Shown: in pieces, positions 46,960-56,585 of the stretch
Position numbering within the stretch: position 1 is the first letter of the stretch
Layout of the letters: every line of letters begins with the position of its first letter
Assembly: GCF_000832015.1 (NCBI RefSeq)
Contig: NZ_JXCJ01000001.1
Coordinates: 2,995,975-3,059,974 of the forward strand
Source of the DNA: Gilvimarinus agarilyticus
GTDB lineage: Bacteria > Pseudomonadota > Gammaproteobacteria > Pseudomonadales > Cellvibrionaceae
DNA: 64,000 nt
Direction: 5' to 3'
The notes under the pieces: generated by a model
The model's input: only the letters and a program-made list of their open reading frames with translations
What the model was told of the DNA's origin: nothing
The model's database searches: none
Made by a program: the position numbers and the translations under genes

Positions 46960-49900
46960 TAGCCAGTCCTCCGGGTGTTATACACAGCGTTTTGCGTGCG
47001 GGTTAATTCAGTGCGCACACGGCCCAGCTCTTTAACCACACGTGTATTTTGCTCGCGGGCTTCATCTCGCTGGGTGCGCATCTCCATAATCATGCGGTTG
47101 GTCTCGCGCGTCTGAGTGGTTTGTATCGCGTTCACGATATCGGCTGTAGATTGGTTCACCGCGTCTATCTGCGCTTGCTGTGTTGCGAGCATCTCGGCTT
47201 GCTGTGCTTCTAGCGCCGTTTGTTCTTCGGCCCGCAGTTCATCCAGCAGCGTTTGCAGCTCGGTCAGCTCGTTAATCGCGCTGGCCTGCAGCTGTGCATC
47301 GCGCGCCTGGTAGTTGCGGATAACCGACGGCACCGGTGGCTCTGCAGGCGCGCTGGCGCCCACGTTGCGGTACGCGTTTTGGATCTGCTCAAAAATCGCT
47401 TTGTACTCATCAGAGCCCTGCGCGTAGTACGACTTGGCAATATCCAAATAGCTATTGCCCACGCCCTGCAGTTGGCCGGCCGCGTCGGCATCGCCGCCTT
47501 GTGCCTGGCTAAATAAGTTGCTGAACTGGCTTTGCGCCTCGGTAAGCTGGCTACCCAATAGCGCAGGGCTGGCCGCGCTTAGCAGCATGGCATCGGCGGC
47601 CTGCAGCAGTTGGTCAGCCGCTTGGCGCATGGCATCGGCGGCCGCTTTTTCTACCTGGTAACGTTGCTGCGCGGCTTGCTGCAGCTCTTGGTTGCGCGCC
47701 ATCTCAGCTTCGTAACGGGCGTTAATGGCGGCTTGTAGCCCCTCAATAGTGCCTATCTGATCGCTGGTGCTGCCTACACCGATATCGCCGCGTAGGTCAC
47801 CGATAACGCCATTCTGGTACCCAACCTCATTCCAGCCTGCGCCGGCGCGCTGGATGCTTAAAATATCCGCGCCAATGCTATTGGCTAAGCTGTCGATGCG
47901 GCCAAACACCTGCTCGTATTCGCTTATTAGTTTTTCAGCGGCCGTGGTATGTTGCTCATTAATCGCGTCCAGCTCGTCCGCAATAATGTCAGCGCGTTTG
48001 CGGCCGTATAAACGCTCGAGCATGGTTGTATCGGCGCCCAGCTCCTCAGCGGCGGCAATTTGTTCGTCGTACCAGGCGTTTAAGTCGGTAAGCGACTGCT
48101 GCAGCGCGGTCGCATCCAGCGCGGCAAACTCACTGGCCATGCCGGCCTCAAATTCGGCGCGGTCATTCAGTACGCTGTAAAATTCATCCATAGATGGAGC
48201 AAGCTGCATTAGCGTGGCAAACAGCTGTTGGCCGCTTGTGGTGGTACGGTCAATGCCATCAACAAGCGCTCTAAACCCATCGCGGGTCGCGGGCAATGGC
48301 TGGCCCAAATCAGTAAACGTTTTTTGCAGGGTGCCGCTGAGGTAATCAAACTGCTCGGCGCCGCTGTAAAACGCGTTTAAGTAATCTGCGGTGGCATCTC
48401 TAAATTCTTCAATACCGCCCATCAGCGTAATAATGCTTTGCGATATCTCCAGCTGTGCCTCGGCGGTAATGCCAGCGGCGGCGCCCATGGTTAAACCGAG
48501 CGCATCCATTTGCGCGTTGTACACGGCTTGCTCTTGCGCTACGCGTAACAGTGTTTCGTATAGGCCTTCGCCCATTTGCTGGTATTGCTCAACGCCTGGC
48601 ACCAGGTACTGAGTCATAAGGTCAGCTTGTTGGCTAAACATCGCCTGCAGCTCGGCCTCAACTTCATCGCCGCTTAAGTCTTTAAAGCTAACGTTAGGCA
48701 AGTCGATCGCAAAGGTGTCGATCATGTTTTGCGGGTTTAACCCGAGTATGTCGATCGCATTGGTAACCGAGCCGCCCACAAAACCAAACAGCTTGCCCAT
48801 GCTGGCACGCACCGCAGCATTAATACCGCTGTACTCGGTGTTTTGGCTGCTGTCTTCACTCAGGCCCCACCAGCTGCTCTCGGTCTCTTTAATAACGTTG
48901 TAGTAACTGGCTTCAATCGTGCCGCTGGCGAGCACTTGGCCCATCGTCTGAGCATCAAAGCTAATGCCGCTATCAATTAGCTCGCGGGTGGTTTCGCTAA
49001 AGCCACCAAACACGTCATCAATCAAGCCGCCCAGTGGGTCGCCAATCCAATCAGTTAGGGCAGTACCCATTACCGGATCAAACAACTGTGTGGCAAAGCT
49101 GCCGGCATCCTGAAAAAAGCCGCCGGTGCTGGTGTTGCTTTTGGTACCCAACGGCCCGGAATACGATGCATCGTTAAAGCGGCCGGCATCCTGCACCAGG
49201 CTAATCGCAAGCTGCGATATCCCGCCGCTTAACGCTTTAATGTTCTCGTTTATTTGGCGCAGCTCGTGGTACTGGTCTAGCTCCAGATCTTCAATGCGGT
49301 CAAACGTGTTTTGTATCGAGCTGCTCTTAGCCGTGCTGTCGCCTAACACGGTGCCGGTGCCCTGGGCGTCTTGCCGATCGGCAGCCAGGTTGACGTTACC
49401 GCCCGATCCACCACCGTTAAACACACCAAGGCCAGCCATAATGCCAATCATCGCGGCGCCGGCGGCAAAGTTAACCGGGAACGGTGCGGCAAAGCTGCTG
49501 GTAATAGCGGTTAGCGCATTAGCCGATGCTTTTTGCAGAGCCATGGCCAGCTCTACCGCGCCAAACGCCATCTCGATTTTGTGGAGGTTTTCACGCTCGC
49601 GTGATTGCACTCCAAACATCTCAGATGCAGCGCCGGCTAGGGCACCGTATTGGCTTATTTGGTCGGTATAGTTTTGGCGATTCAGTGCGGACTCGCGCTG
49701 CTGGAGTTCGTTTAATTTTGCTTGTTTGTCCGCGCTATCGGCCCAAAGGGTATTAACCTCTGCGCGCTCTTTTGCGATTTTTTCCAATCCTTTCGCGTAA
49801 TCCGCTTGGGACTCGGTCATTGCATCCAGAAGCGCAGCGGCATCACCAAACGCGTTGACAAAGTTGCCGCCTAAGTCATCAAGCGCATCCGATATCTCGC

Positions 49901-51992
49901 CCAGCTCATCGCGCATACCGCCAAAGCCACCACCGGCCAGCTCCTCGGTAATGCGTATTTGCTCGTTAAGTTCTTGCTGTGCACGCAGCTCATCTTCGAT
50001 CGCTGCGAGGGTATCGGGGTTGCCGCCTTTGAGTTGGAATAGTGCTTTCTGAATGGCATATTCGTCTTCGCCTTGCTCTAAACGAATGCGTAGTAGGTCG
50101 TTCTCTTCCCGCATCGATTCTAAATAAGCATCCGATTGCAACGCGGTTTGCGCGTTTAGCGCGGCGGTGGCGTAAGCGCGTATTGCGTCAGCGGCGTCTG
50201 CGGGCAGCGCGGCGGCCTCGGTAAATGTGGCTTTAAACAGTTCTAAATCAATGCCCTCAAGGGCTCGGCCCTGGGCGTCTACCGCTTGTGCGTTAAGCAT
50301 TTGAGTGTTGTACAAAGCCAGCAGCTCTTTATTCAGCTCGCCTACACCACCATCATCACCATCACCATCACCATCACCACCGGTAGTACTGCCGTCACCC
50401 GCAGCGCCACCGGCCATATCGGCAAGCTTTTTCTTGGTGTTATCGGCGCCTTTGCCCACCTGGGCAAACATATCGGCGTAGGTGTTATTAACCTGCGTTA
50501 ATTTGGCTTTGGTTTGGGCTCGGATTTCTTCCATCGCGGCTTTATGCTCAACACCAGCCTTGCTTCTAAAGCCTTCCAGCTTTCCATCAAGGTCATCAAA
50601 GGCGCTTTCCCAGCCCAACAGATCCAGTACGCCATCGTTTAAGCCGTTATACCACTGCAAAAAATCGATGATCTTATTGCGACCAAAATCCATCGAATCT
50701 TCTATTGCGTATTTCATGTCAGCGGCCCATAAGTCAAAGCCGCCCGATAAGCTAATCAAGCCGGTATGTACCGTGCTCATCCAAGCAATACTAAAGCGCT
50801 CGACCGCTGCAAACTCGTCGCGCAAGTAGTTACCAATTTGCCACCCCACAAAAAAAGCAGCCACACTGGCACCGGCCGCACGCGCGCCCCACAGTGATTT
50901 AGTCGTAAGCGCATTTTGTGCCGCAAAAGCACCACTGGCGGCTTTTGCACCAGCCATACCACGCGACCAAACAGCCGCCGCCGCGGGGCCCGCGTACATG
51001 GCTGCCAGCAAAGAGCCGGTAATACTCACCGCCGCTTCGGCTATTCTTACATACTCCTCCAGCTCTTCAGTGCTGAGTTCGTCCATCGCGCCGGCTGCAT
51101 CGCTCAGTAACTCGGCCCAAACGCGGGTGATGCCTGCGGCCTCATCCATCCGGCTGAGTATTGATGCGGTTGCATTGTCATACTCCACGCGTGATCGCGC
51201 CAATGTGGGTGCTAGCTGCTCAAACTCAGCGGCAATCTCGGGTGCCTGTGAAAGTATCGCCGCAAACACATCCTCGCTCAGAACCTTACCTTCAAGCACC
51301 ATCGCGCGTAGTTCGCCTACGCCGATATCGCCCATACCTTTACCGATGCGCACGGCCAGTTCGGGCACGTTTTCTAAAATGGAGTTAAATTCCTCGGCGC
51401 GCAGTACTCCACCACCTAAGCCTTGGGCAAGCTGGGTTAAACCGGCCGTCATGGCCTGCGTGCTAGAGCCGCCAATTACACCCAGCTGTTGTACGGTATT
51501 GGTAAACTCCAACATCTGGGTGTTGGTGGCTTTCAGCTCTTTGCGCGAACTGCTTAACCGTTGGAATAGCTCCACAGTGCCTTGCATTACGGCACCGTTA
51601 TCTTGAGCATTTTGGTATAGCTCGGCCCACACCCGGTTAAAGTCGCCGGTGTCTTTGGTGGCGGTTTTTACCCGCTGTTCTAGAATATTAAAATCGTCTG
51701 CCAAGGTCGCGGCGGCTCGCAAACCGCCAATGGCTTGCATACCGGTGTAAAACAGCGCAGCAAAGCTAATGGCGTTTTTAAGGCGTTTATTAAGCTGATC
51801 AATCTCGCTGTCGGTTTTTTTGGCACCTTTGCCCGCCGCGTCTAACCCACTCTTGGCCTTGCGGCCAGCTTTATCGGTTTTACCCAGCGCATCAGCAGCG
51901 CCCTCGGCGGCTTGCTCAACACCATCAATCTCTTTAACGACAACTTTGCCGCCTTCGGTGGTGAGTTTTATGGATAGGTTCAAGTCGCTCAT
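46959..51992 (-). CDS. tail tape measure protein
   Basis: 1677 aa, the longest gene here. The N-terminal ~250 residues follow the tape_meas_nterm pattern, with QRLSSSRKELKATNTQM and TAGLTQLAQGLGGGVLRAEEFNSI. Hydrophobic segments lie at about 305-340 and a Gly-rich hydrophobic stretch at about 835-880. A Gly/Asp linker at ~535-550 is encoded by (CATCAC)4 on the plus strand. The C-terminus is coiled coil. By the rule of about 1.5 angstrom per residue it specifies a tail near 250 nm. Confidence 0.93.
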   Translation of the reverse strand: MSDLNLSIKLTTEGGKVVVKEIDGVEQAAEGAADALGKTDKAGRKAKSGLDAAGKGAKKTDSEIDQLNKRLKNAISFAALFYTGMQAIGGLRAAATLADDFNILEQRVKTATKDTGDFNRVWAELYQNAQDNGAVMQGTVELFQRLSSSRKELKATNTQMLEFTNTVQQLGVIGGSSTQAMTAGLTQLAQGLGGGVLRAEEFNSILENVPELAVRIGKGMGDIGVGELRAMVLEGKVLSEDVFAAILSQAPEIAAEFEQLAPTLARSRVEYDNATASILSRMDEAAGITRVWAELLSDAAGAMDELSTEELEEYVRIAEAAVSITGSLLAAMYAGPAAAAVWSRGMAGAKAASGAFAAQNALTTKSLWGARAAGASVAAFFVGWQIGNYLRDEFAAVERFSIAWMSTVHTGLISLSGGFDLWAADMKYAIEDSMDFGRNKIIDFLQWYNGLNDGVLDLLGWESAFDDLDGKLEGFRSKAGVEHKAAMEEIRAQTKAKLTQVNNTYADMFAQVGKGADNTKKKLADMAGGAAGDGSTTGGDGDGDGDDGGVGELNKELLALYNTQMLNAQAVDAQGRALEGIDLELFKATFTEAAALPADAADAIRAYATAALNAQTALQSDAYLESMREENDLLRIRLEQGEDEYAIQKALFQLKGGNPDTLAAIEDELRAQQELNEQIRITEELAGGGFGGMRDELGEISDALDDLGGNFVNAFGDAAALLDAMTESQADYAKGLEKIAKERAEVNTLWADSADKQAKLNELQQRESALNRQNYTDQISQYGALAGAASEMFGVQSRERENLHKIEMAFGAVELAMALQKASANALTAITSSFAAPFPVNFAAGAAMIGIMAGLGVFNGGGSGGNVNLAADRQDAQGTGTVLGDSTAKSSSIQNTFDRIEDLELDQYHELRQINENIKALSGGISQLAISLVQDAGRFNDASYSGPLGTKSNTSTGGFFQDAGSFATQLFDPVMGTALTDWIGDPLGGLIDDVFGGFSETTRELIDSGISFDAQTMGQVLASGTIEASYYNVIKETESSWWGLSEDSSQNTEYSGINAAVRASMGKLFGFVGGSVTNAIDILGLNPQNMIDTFAIDLPNVSFKDLSGDEVEAELQAMFSQQADLMTQYLVPGVEQYQQMGEGLYETLLRVAQEQAVYNAQMDALGLTMGAAAGITAEAQLEISQSIITLMGGIEEFRDATADYLNAFYSGAEQFDYLSGTLQKTFTDLGQPLPATRDGFRALVDGIDRTTTSGQQLFATLMQLAPSMDEFYSVLNDRAEFEAGMASEFAALDATALQQSLTDLNAWYDEQIAAAEELGADTTMLERLYGRKRADIIADELDAINEQHTTAAEKLISEYEQVFGRIDSLANSIGADILSIQRAGAGWNEVGYQNGVIGDLRGDIGVGSTSDQIGTIEGLQAAINARYEAEMARNQELQQAAQQRYQVEKAAADAMRQAADQLLQAADAMLLSAASPALLGSQLTEAQSQFSNLFSQAQGGDADAAGQLQGVGNSYLDIAKSYYAQGSDEYKAIFEQIQNAYRNVGASAPAEPPVPSVIRNYQARDAQLQASAINELTELQTLLDELRAEEQTALEAQQAEMLATQQAQIDAVNQSTADIVNAIQTTQTRETNRMIMEMRTQRDEAREQNTRVVKELGRVRTELTRTQNAVYNTRRTG

Positions 51993-52025
51993 TGAGTGCT
52001 GCTCTCTTGGCTGTTACGTAAGGTG

Positions 52026-52810
52026 CTATTTGGCTTCGCTTTGCCACTGTTTTAGCGCGGCTACTTCCATCCGCTGTAGGCCATCCCATACCAGCTCCTG
52101 GTGCTCTAGCGCCAAGCCGGCGTAGTCGGGGTTTTTACTGGCCCTGGTCTCTACCGCTGGGTAATTAAGCCCAGTGCGAGTACCGCTCATGCCGGCGTAG
52201 CTCCACTGGGTACTTGCGGCATAAAAAAGCCGGACAATGAGTTCGTTGGCCGGCTGCACTTCGGGGGCAGCGTTTTGCTGCCGCTTTAAGTCATTAATGA
52301 TGTGTTGCGGTGCGCCGGCGGCTTCCAGCGCCTCAGCAACACGGCTGTTATTGGTAGCGCGGCCACCGGCCCAAAAGCGCGCTACCGCTTCGAGTTTTTT
52401 CCTACTACATCCTCGCTACGGGCTTTGGTGTAAGTCATTTGAATGGCATCGCGCACATAGCTGCTGTTTAGCAACAGTGCGATGTTTTCGGGGGTGCTCT
52501 GCAGGGCGTTATCGTCGTCATCCACAAACGGCAGTTCTGTGCTTGGGGCCGCTTCAAAGCCAATAAAGAACCGCGCCACTTGCTCGGCACTAAGGTCAAC
52601 CGCCGCCAGGGCGTTACCGGCCTCACGCAGTGCCTCCAGTTCTGTTAAGTGTTCGCGGCCTTCGGCCACACTTAAACAACGGAACTTACCGATAAATTTG
52701 GCCTTGCCGTAAACCGTATTACCCTCTTTGTCGATATCTTCTGTGGGGATGCTCACGGTAACCATGGCTTTAAAGTGCTGCTGGGCTAAGGCGTTAATGT
52801 TCAGTTTCAT
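52026..52810 (-). CDS. tail assembly chaperone GT (-1 frameshift product)
   Basis: 261 aa made by -1 shifting at AAAAAAC near the end of the G frame. After the shift the frame reads LEAVARFWAGG and runs without a stop to 52026, joining the frame containing QPANELIVRLFYAASTQW. This is the classic G/GT arrangement of long-tailed phages in which GT bridges tube protein and tape measure. Order tail tube, G/GT, tape measure fits. The efficiency of shifting is unknown. Confidence 0.88.
52353..52400 (-). promoter_or_regulatory. -1 programmed ribosomal frameshift signal
   Basis: Slippery heptamer A AAA AAC (52394-52400, minus strand) in the G frame, a 7-nt spacer, then a hairpin with a perfect 9-bp stem GGTAGCGCG/CGCGCTACC (52378-52386 with 52353-52361). 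This is the textbook arrangement; the G stop codon lies in the stem. Confidence 0.92.
52382..52810 (-). CDS. tail assembly chaperone G
   Basis: 142 aa, starts MKLNINALAQQHFKAMVTV, a typical small acidic chaperone between tail tube and tape-measure genes. It ends VVGKNSKR, with the slippery site three codons before the stop. Confidence 0.85.
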   Translation of the reverse strand: MKLNINALAQQHFKAMVTVSIPTEDIDKEGNTVYGKAKFIGKFRCLSVAEGREHLTELEALREAGNALAAVDLSAEQVARFFIGFEAAPSTELPFVDDDDNALQSTPENIALLLNSSYVRDAIQMTYTKARSEDVVGKNSKR

Positions 52811-52898
52811 TGTGCGTAAACCTCTATCGGATTTTGGAAAGTCGTTGTGTGGTTGGCTAAAAAAGGCATCCGTGCCAAGCAGCCCGTGTTATTAATCC

Positions 52899-53840
52899 TT
52901 AACGGAACACCATCGTAAAATCGTTATCGCGGGCGGTAGGCACTACATCCAGCACACACTGAAGGTGGCTGATGCCGTCGATAATGGTTGGGGTAATGCT
53001 ATTGAGCTGCAGGTTGGGAATGTTCAGCTCAAAAATGTTGCCCTCATCAACCGTGTCTTCGCCCAGCTGGTAAGCCAAGGCGCCGTAATCGCTGAGTTTT
53101 TCCCACCAGTTGTAATCTGAAAGTTGCGGCTCTTCGAAGGTGATTTCGATTTGCGGGCGGCGCTCGACAATCTGTACGCTTTCGTCATTCACCACCGCGC
53201 GGTACACCACGTTATTGCCCAACTTGAACATCATGCTGCTCATATTTACGGCCTGGCCAAACAACGTCATAACGGTAATGGATACCGGGTCGGTCACCGA
53301 CGGAGTGGTAAACGCGGTAAAGTCCGCGTCCTGGAATGCGGCCACTTGGGTGGGCGGTACATACAGGCCCATCAGGTTGTTAAAGGTCATTTTGGGCAAC
53401 GCGTCGGGGCCCAGGCTCATTTCAAGGTTGCAGCGTGCGCCTAAAATGCCGTGCTTAATTTTGCCGCGAAACACGTGCAGCGTGGCGCTGTCGTGCCCGG
53501 TGGATGCCGGTGCATAGGTCACATCGGTATCGGCGGTTACGGTGGGTACCAACCCTGCAATTTGCATCAGCGGGCCAATGGCGGGTGGCTCACCTGCGGC
53601 GCTTACGCCTGCCAGGTAACCGGTCAAAGATCCGCTAATGCGCTTGTTGCGCTGAATGCTGCCCTTGCTGCCACCACGGCCAGCGTCATACTCCAGCGCT
53701 TCTTGGTCACCGTCTAGCAGGGTTAAATCCGTGGCCACGCGCATGGCGTTAGCCGCTGCAGTAGGTGCGGCATCGGTTGCGTAATTCGCCTCTACGGCAG
53801 CCAGACACAATGTGTCTTGTTCAAAAATTCGTTCGCCCAT
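52899..53840 (-). CDS. major tail tube protein
   Basis: 313 aa. It lies directly before the tail chaperone genes, the normal place of the tube protein. FEQDTLCLAAVEANYATDAAP and GRGGSKGSIQRNKRISGSLTGYL are virion-like and the whole is beta-rich. The size and order suit the tail tube of siphoviral Mu-like phages. There is no sheath gene, so the tail is non-contractile. Confidence 0.75.
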   Translation of the reverse strand: MGERIFEQDTLCLAAVEANYATDAAPTAAANAMRVATDLTLLDGDQEALEYDAGRGGSKGSIQRNKRISGSLTGYLAGVSAAGEPPAIGPLMQIAGLVPTVTADTDVTYAPASTGHDSATLHVFRGKIKHGILGARCNLEMSLGPDALPKMTFNNLMGLYVPPTQVAAFQDADFTAFTTPSVTDPVSITVMTLFGQAVNMSSMMFKLGNNVVYRAVVNDESVQIVERRPQIEITFEEPQLSDYNWWEKLSDYGALAYQLGEDTVDEGNIFELNIPNLQLNSITPTIIDGISHLQCVLDVVPTARDNDFTMVFR

Positions 53841-53879
53841 GTCAGTTCTCCTGCGCGGTTATGTTTAGGGGTTGTGTGC

Positions 53880-54035
53880 TTACTTTCTGGCCCGGCGGCG
53901 CTGGTTACGGCGCGCCTCCACGTACCCGTTTTTGCTGTTGTCGGTACGGGTAATTTTTTCCGTTTTCTTGGGGGCCGGTTGCTTTGTGGCTGGTTTAGCG
54001 TCAGCGGCTTTGGTGTCTTTTTTTGCGTCGGTCAT
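53880..54035 (-). CDS. small Lys/Arg-rich phage protein
   Basis: 51 aa from ATG 54035 (AGGAG 8 nt upstream), highly basic, ending RRNQRRRARK. Start overlaps the upstream stop by one base (TGATG). It could bind DNA or a capsid protein, or be a small assembly factor; no family is recognised. Confidence 0.6.
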   Translation of the reverse strand: MTDAKKDTKAADAKPATKQPAPKKTEKITRTDNSKNGYVEARRNQRRRARK

Positions 54036-54472
54036 CAGTGTGCTCCTGTCATAAAAAAGCTGGTTTGAAAAGCATCGGCCCATAGCAACACGCTGTCGTC
54101 GTACTCCAGCACATCACCTTCAAGCCAAAAGCATTCTCTAAAAGCGCGGTCGGCTGGCATCCACCCAACCAGGGCATCGCGCACGGCACCTATTAGGCTT
54201 CTCGCTTCATTGCGCGCTTTAGCACCGGTGGCGTCGCCGTAGTGGCGCACCGCAATTACTACCCCAAAACCGGCCATTACCTGGCAGGTGTGGGTGGCGC
54301 GATCGTTATTGCCTTTTTCTTTTGTCGGTACCACGTAAGCGGCCGGGCAACGAAGGCTGGCAAGCTCCTTAATCGCCGCAAAATCGGCCGCGCCGCCCAC
54401 GCTTACAAGCTCGGTCACCTGGTCTTTTAACCGGGCCTCAATTACCGTGGTGTCCAGGGGCATATTGCTCAT
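54035..54472 (-). CDS. Mu gp37-like tail completion/terminator protein
   Basis: 145 aa. CPAAYVVPTKEKGNN and ARNEARSLIGAVRDALVGWMP follow the DUF1834/Gp37 pattern, seen in Mu-like phages after gp36. Probably a tail-terminator-like protein. 4-bp overlap with the upstream gene. Confidence 0.75.
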   Translation of the reverse strand: MSNMPLDTTVIEARLKDQVTELVSVGGAADFAAIKELASLRCPAAYVVPTKEKGNNDRATHTCQVMAGFGVVIAVRHYGDATGAKARNEARSLIGAVRDALVGWMPADRAFRECFWLEGDVLEYDDSVLLWADAFQTSFFMTGAH

Positions 54473-54984
54473 CGGAAACTGTTTAACTCGCGTCGGCTAA
54501 AGGTTTTGCGGTCGTAATCAAACCGCACGTCTAGCTTGTTGGGCGCGGTTTCGACTGGGTCGGTACCGCCCAGGCTGAACTTGCCGTCAACAATTAACCC
54601 CAGCATTTTGTTGGCGTCTTTATAGCCACGGGTAATCGAGCCGGTATCGTCAGCGCTTAAATCTTTGTGCAGGTAGTAGCGGGCAATATCCCGCGCCCAG
54701 CCAGTTACCAACTTGGGCACAGGGTTTAGCGGCACCGCGTAGCCTCGTTTAACCAGGTGGCCATCAATTAAGCCTTCTGCCTGTTCTACGGCTTCGGCAA
54801 TACGGGCCAGCGCATCATCGGCCAGGGCAATATCGGCGGCGTCAAACCCGCTGCGGTCGGTCTCGCGCAGCGTGGCCTCCATTAGCTCAACCGCCACCAC
54901 TGGCTGGTGCGCGGCCGTGGCCACTTGGGCCAGCTCTTGTGCGCCGGGCAGTTCGGCCAGCTCGGTGGTGGTGATGTATTGCAT
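54469..54984 (-). CDS. DUF1320 (Mu gp36-like) head-tail connector protein
   Basis: 171 aa from ATG 54984. MQYITTTELAELPG and AEGLIDGHLVKRGYAVPL with WARDIARYYL are DUF1320 features; this protein is the adaptor of the Mu-like neck. Confidence 0.85.
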   Translation of the reverse strand: MQYITTTELAELPGAQELAQVATAAHQPVVAVELMEATLRETDRSGFDAADIALADDALARIAEAVEQAEGLIDGHLVKRGYAVPLNPVPKLVTGWARDIARYYLHKDLSADDTGSITRGYKDANKMLGLIVDGKFSLGGTDPVETAPNKLDVRFDYDRKTFSRRELNSFR

Positions 54985-55011
54985 GGTCTGCACCTACGTT
55001 AAAGGTCTGAA

Positions 55012-55548
55012 CTAAGCGCTAGCGGGAATCGTGCATTCATCAACAATCAGGTTGGCGTCGGCTTTTAGCGTTGCCACCTGGTCATCGGTCAATGCATCCA
55101 ACACGATGCCGTGCCCCTCTGGCGTAAAGCGCATACCGCAACGTCTAAAGCCGGTAGCCGAACGCGATTTAATAAACAGCGCCTTGGCTTCACTTTCTGG
55201 CTCGTCGCTCAACTTGGCTGCCTGTGTCGCGGCCTCGGTTTCTGAGTTACCGGCGGTCGTGGTTGCGTCTTTTTCTTTACCTTCAGCGTCGGTATCAGCC
55301 GCCGGCGCTTTTTCTGCCGAGTCATTCGCACCAGCTGTTGAGCTTGCATCATCTGCCGATTGGTTCTGGTCAACGTCTGTGCTTTTAGCGTCGGTAGCTG
55401 TATTGGTAGTAGCGTTTTTTTTTGCCCCATCCGCGTCAGCAGTAGGCGCTTCAGGTTGCTTTGGTTCAGCCGCTGCATTGGCCTCTGCGGCTTTGGTTGT
55501 TGTGGCAGCGGTACTGGCTTTGGTCGCAGAGCGTTTACGTGTGGCCAT
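55012..55548 (-). CDS. Mu gp35/HI1506-like protein with low-complexity N-terminus
   Basis: 178 aa. The C-terminal ~55 residues (LFIKSRSATGFRRCGMRFTPEG, LTDDQVATL) match HI1506/gp35. The N-terminal ~120 residues are Ala/Thr/Asp/Lys-rich and disordered, unlike the compact Mu protein. AGGAG precedes the ATG. Confidence 0.8.
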   Translation of the reverse strand: MATRKRSATKASTAATTTKAAEANAAAEPKQPEAPTADADGAKKNATTNTATDAKSTDVDQNQSADDASSTAGANDSAEKAPAADTDAEGKEKDATTTAGNSETEAATQAAKLSDEPESEAKALFIKSRSATGFRRCGMRFTPEGHGIVLDALTDDQVATLKADANLIVDECTIPASA

Positions 55549-55578
55549 GGGAGTACTCCTAAATCAAAAAGTGGGGTT

Positions 55579-55612
55579 TGCTAACGCCGCCTGTCTTACA
55601 GCGGCGTTAGCA
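55579..55612 (-). terminator. strong hairpin after the major head gene
   Basis: A perfect 12-bp inverted repeat (TGCTAACGCCGC/GCGGCGTTAGCA) with a 10-nt loop, in the gap between the major head gene and the gp35 gene. On the minus strand it is followed by AAACCCCACTTTTTG, with the T-run ~9 nt downstream, so it may attenuate transcription or protect the capsid mRNA. Confidence 0.6.
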
Positions 55613-55626
55613 TTACGCTTTGCTGC

Positions 55627-56520
55627 TTATTGCAACCAAGGGGTGCTCAATACATCCACCACGTCGCGGTTGATGTTGGTAGCGCCGTTGGCGGCACGCT
55701 CGGCTTTAACCACTTCAAGCGCTTTTGCTCGCAGCGATGGCGGCACCACTAGCAACTTGGGTCGAATACCCAGCGGGCGGCCGTTGTCACCTTTTAAGCC
55801 CTGCATGGCGGCGTAAGCGGTGTTAAAGTTTTCACTGGTTAGTTCTTGTTTGCTGGCGTAGGCCAACTGCCACAGGCCGTAACCCACGTTTAATCGCGCA
55901 TCTACACCGTACAAATACTCTTTGCGCATAAAGACGTTCTCGTCTTTCTCCTGGTCCATCATCACAAAGTTGTAAGGCTTACGGTTTTGCAGAATCAGCG
56001 GCTTAATATGGCGAGTATCGTCTATCAAGTACCACGCGGTACCCGAGCCGCCAGCAAAGTTACTTACGCTTACCTCTTGGCCAGCCGCATTAAGCACCGG
56101 GTGGTCGGTATCAAAAAACGGTTGCCCGTCGTAGCACTTGCCCGTAAAGCCGCCAGCTAACAATGCGTACACCAACTGTGCCGGATGCTCTTTAGCGTCT
56201 TGGCCCAGCTGGGCCATTAGCGGGGTGTACACACCGTACTGGTCGTCTTCGATGTTCTCGCGCGGTACGCCCACGGTGTTCTCAAACGATTTATTTTTAA
56301 TGCTATAGCCGTGTTGCTTTAATGCCTGGATAACGCGATCGCCCACCCACTCGCGGAATTGGGTGGTGCTACCAAGCCATGCGTACTCTTCTACGCCAGT
56401 GGTGGATTTAACGGTTAGCACAAGGCGGTCGTGGTCAATAGCGGCACCTTCAAACGCTTTGGCAAAAGCGGATTTAAAGGCGGTAAATAACGTTGTTAAG
56501 TTTTGGCGGTTAACAATCAT
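55627..56520 (-). CDS. Mu-like major head protein (gpT)
   Basis: 297 aa. Family features: MIVNRQNLTTLFTAFKSAF at the start, GYSIKNKSFENTVGVPRENIEDD, GQPFFDTDHPV and the C-terminal region RPKLLVVPPSLRAKA. Main capsid subunit. AGGAG before ATG. Confidence 0.93.
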   Translation of the reverse strand: MIVNRQNLTTLFTAFKSAFAKAFEGAAIDHDRLVLTVKSTTGVEEYAWLGSTTQFREWVGDRVIQALKQHGYSIKNKSFENTVGVPRENIEDDQYGVYTPLMAQLGQDAKEHPAQLVYALLAGGFTGKCYDGQPFFDTDHPVLNAAGQEVSVSNFAGGSGTAWYLIDDTRHIKPLILQNRKPYNFVMMDQEKDENVFMRKEYLYGVDARLNVGYGLWQLAYASKQELTSENFNTAYAAMQGLKGDNGRPLGIRPKLLVVPPSLRAKALEVVKAERAANGATNINRDVVDVLSTPWLQ

Positions 56521-56585
56521 GATGTTGCTCCTGGTAAAAAAGGTTTTCGCGCTGGGCGCGGGTTAAGCGGTTTGTGGTTTTCGGC

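Noticed and set aside
50354..50377. (CATCAC)4 repeat as a CRISPR or regulatory tract
   Set aside because: It encodes a Gly/Asp linker inside the tape measure gene and has no spacers.
55031..55816. 261-codon plus-strand frame over the gp35 and head genes
   Set aside because: Alanine/serine-rich shadow of the low-complexity minus-strand gene.
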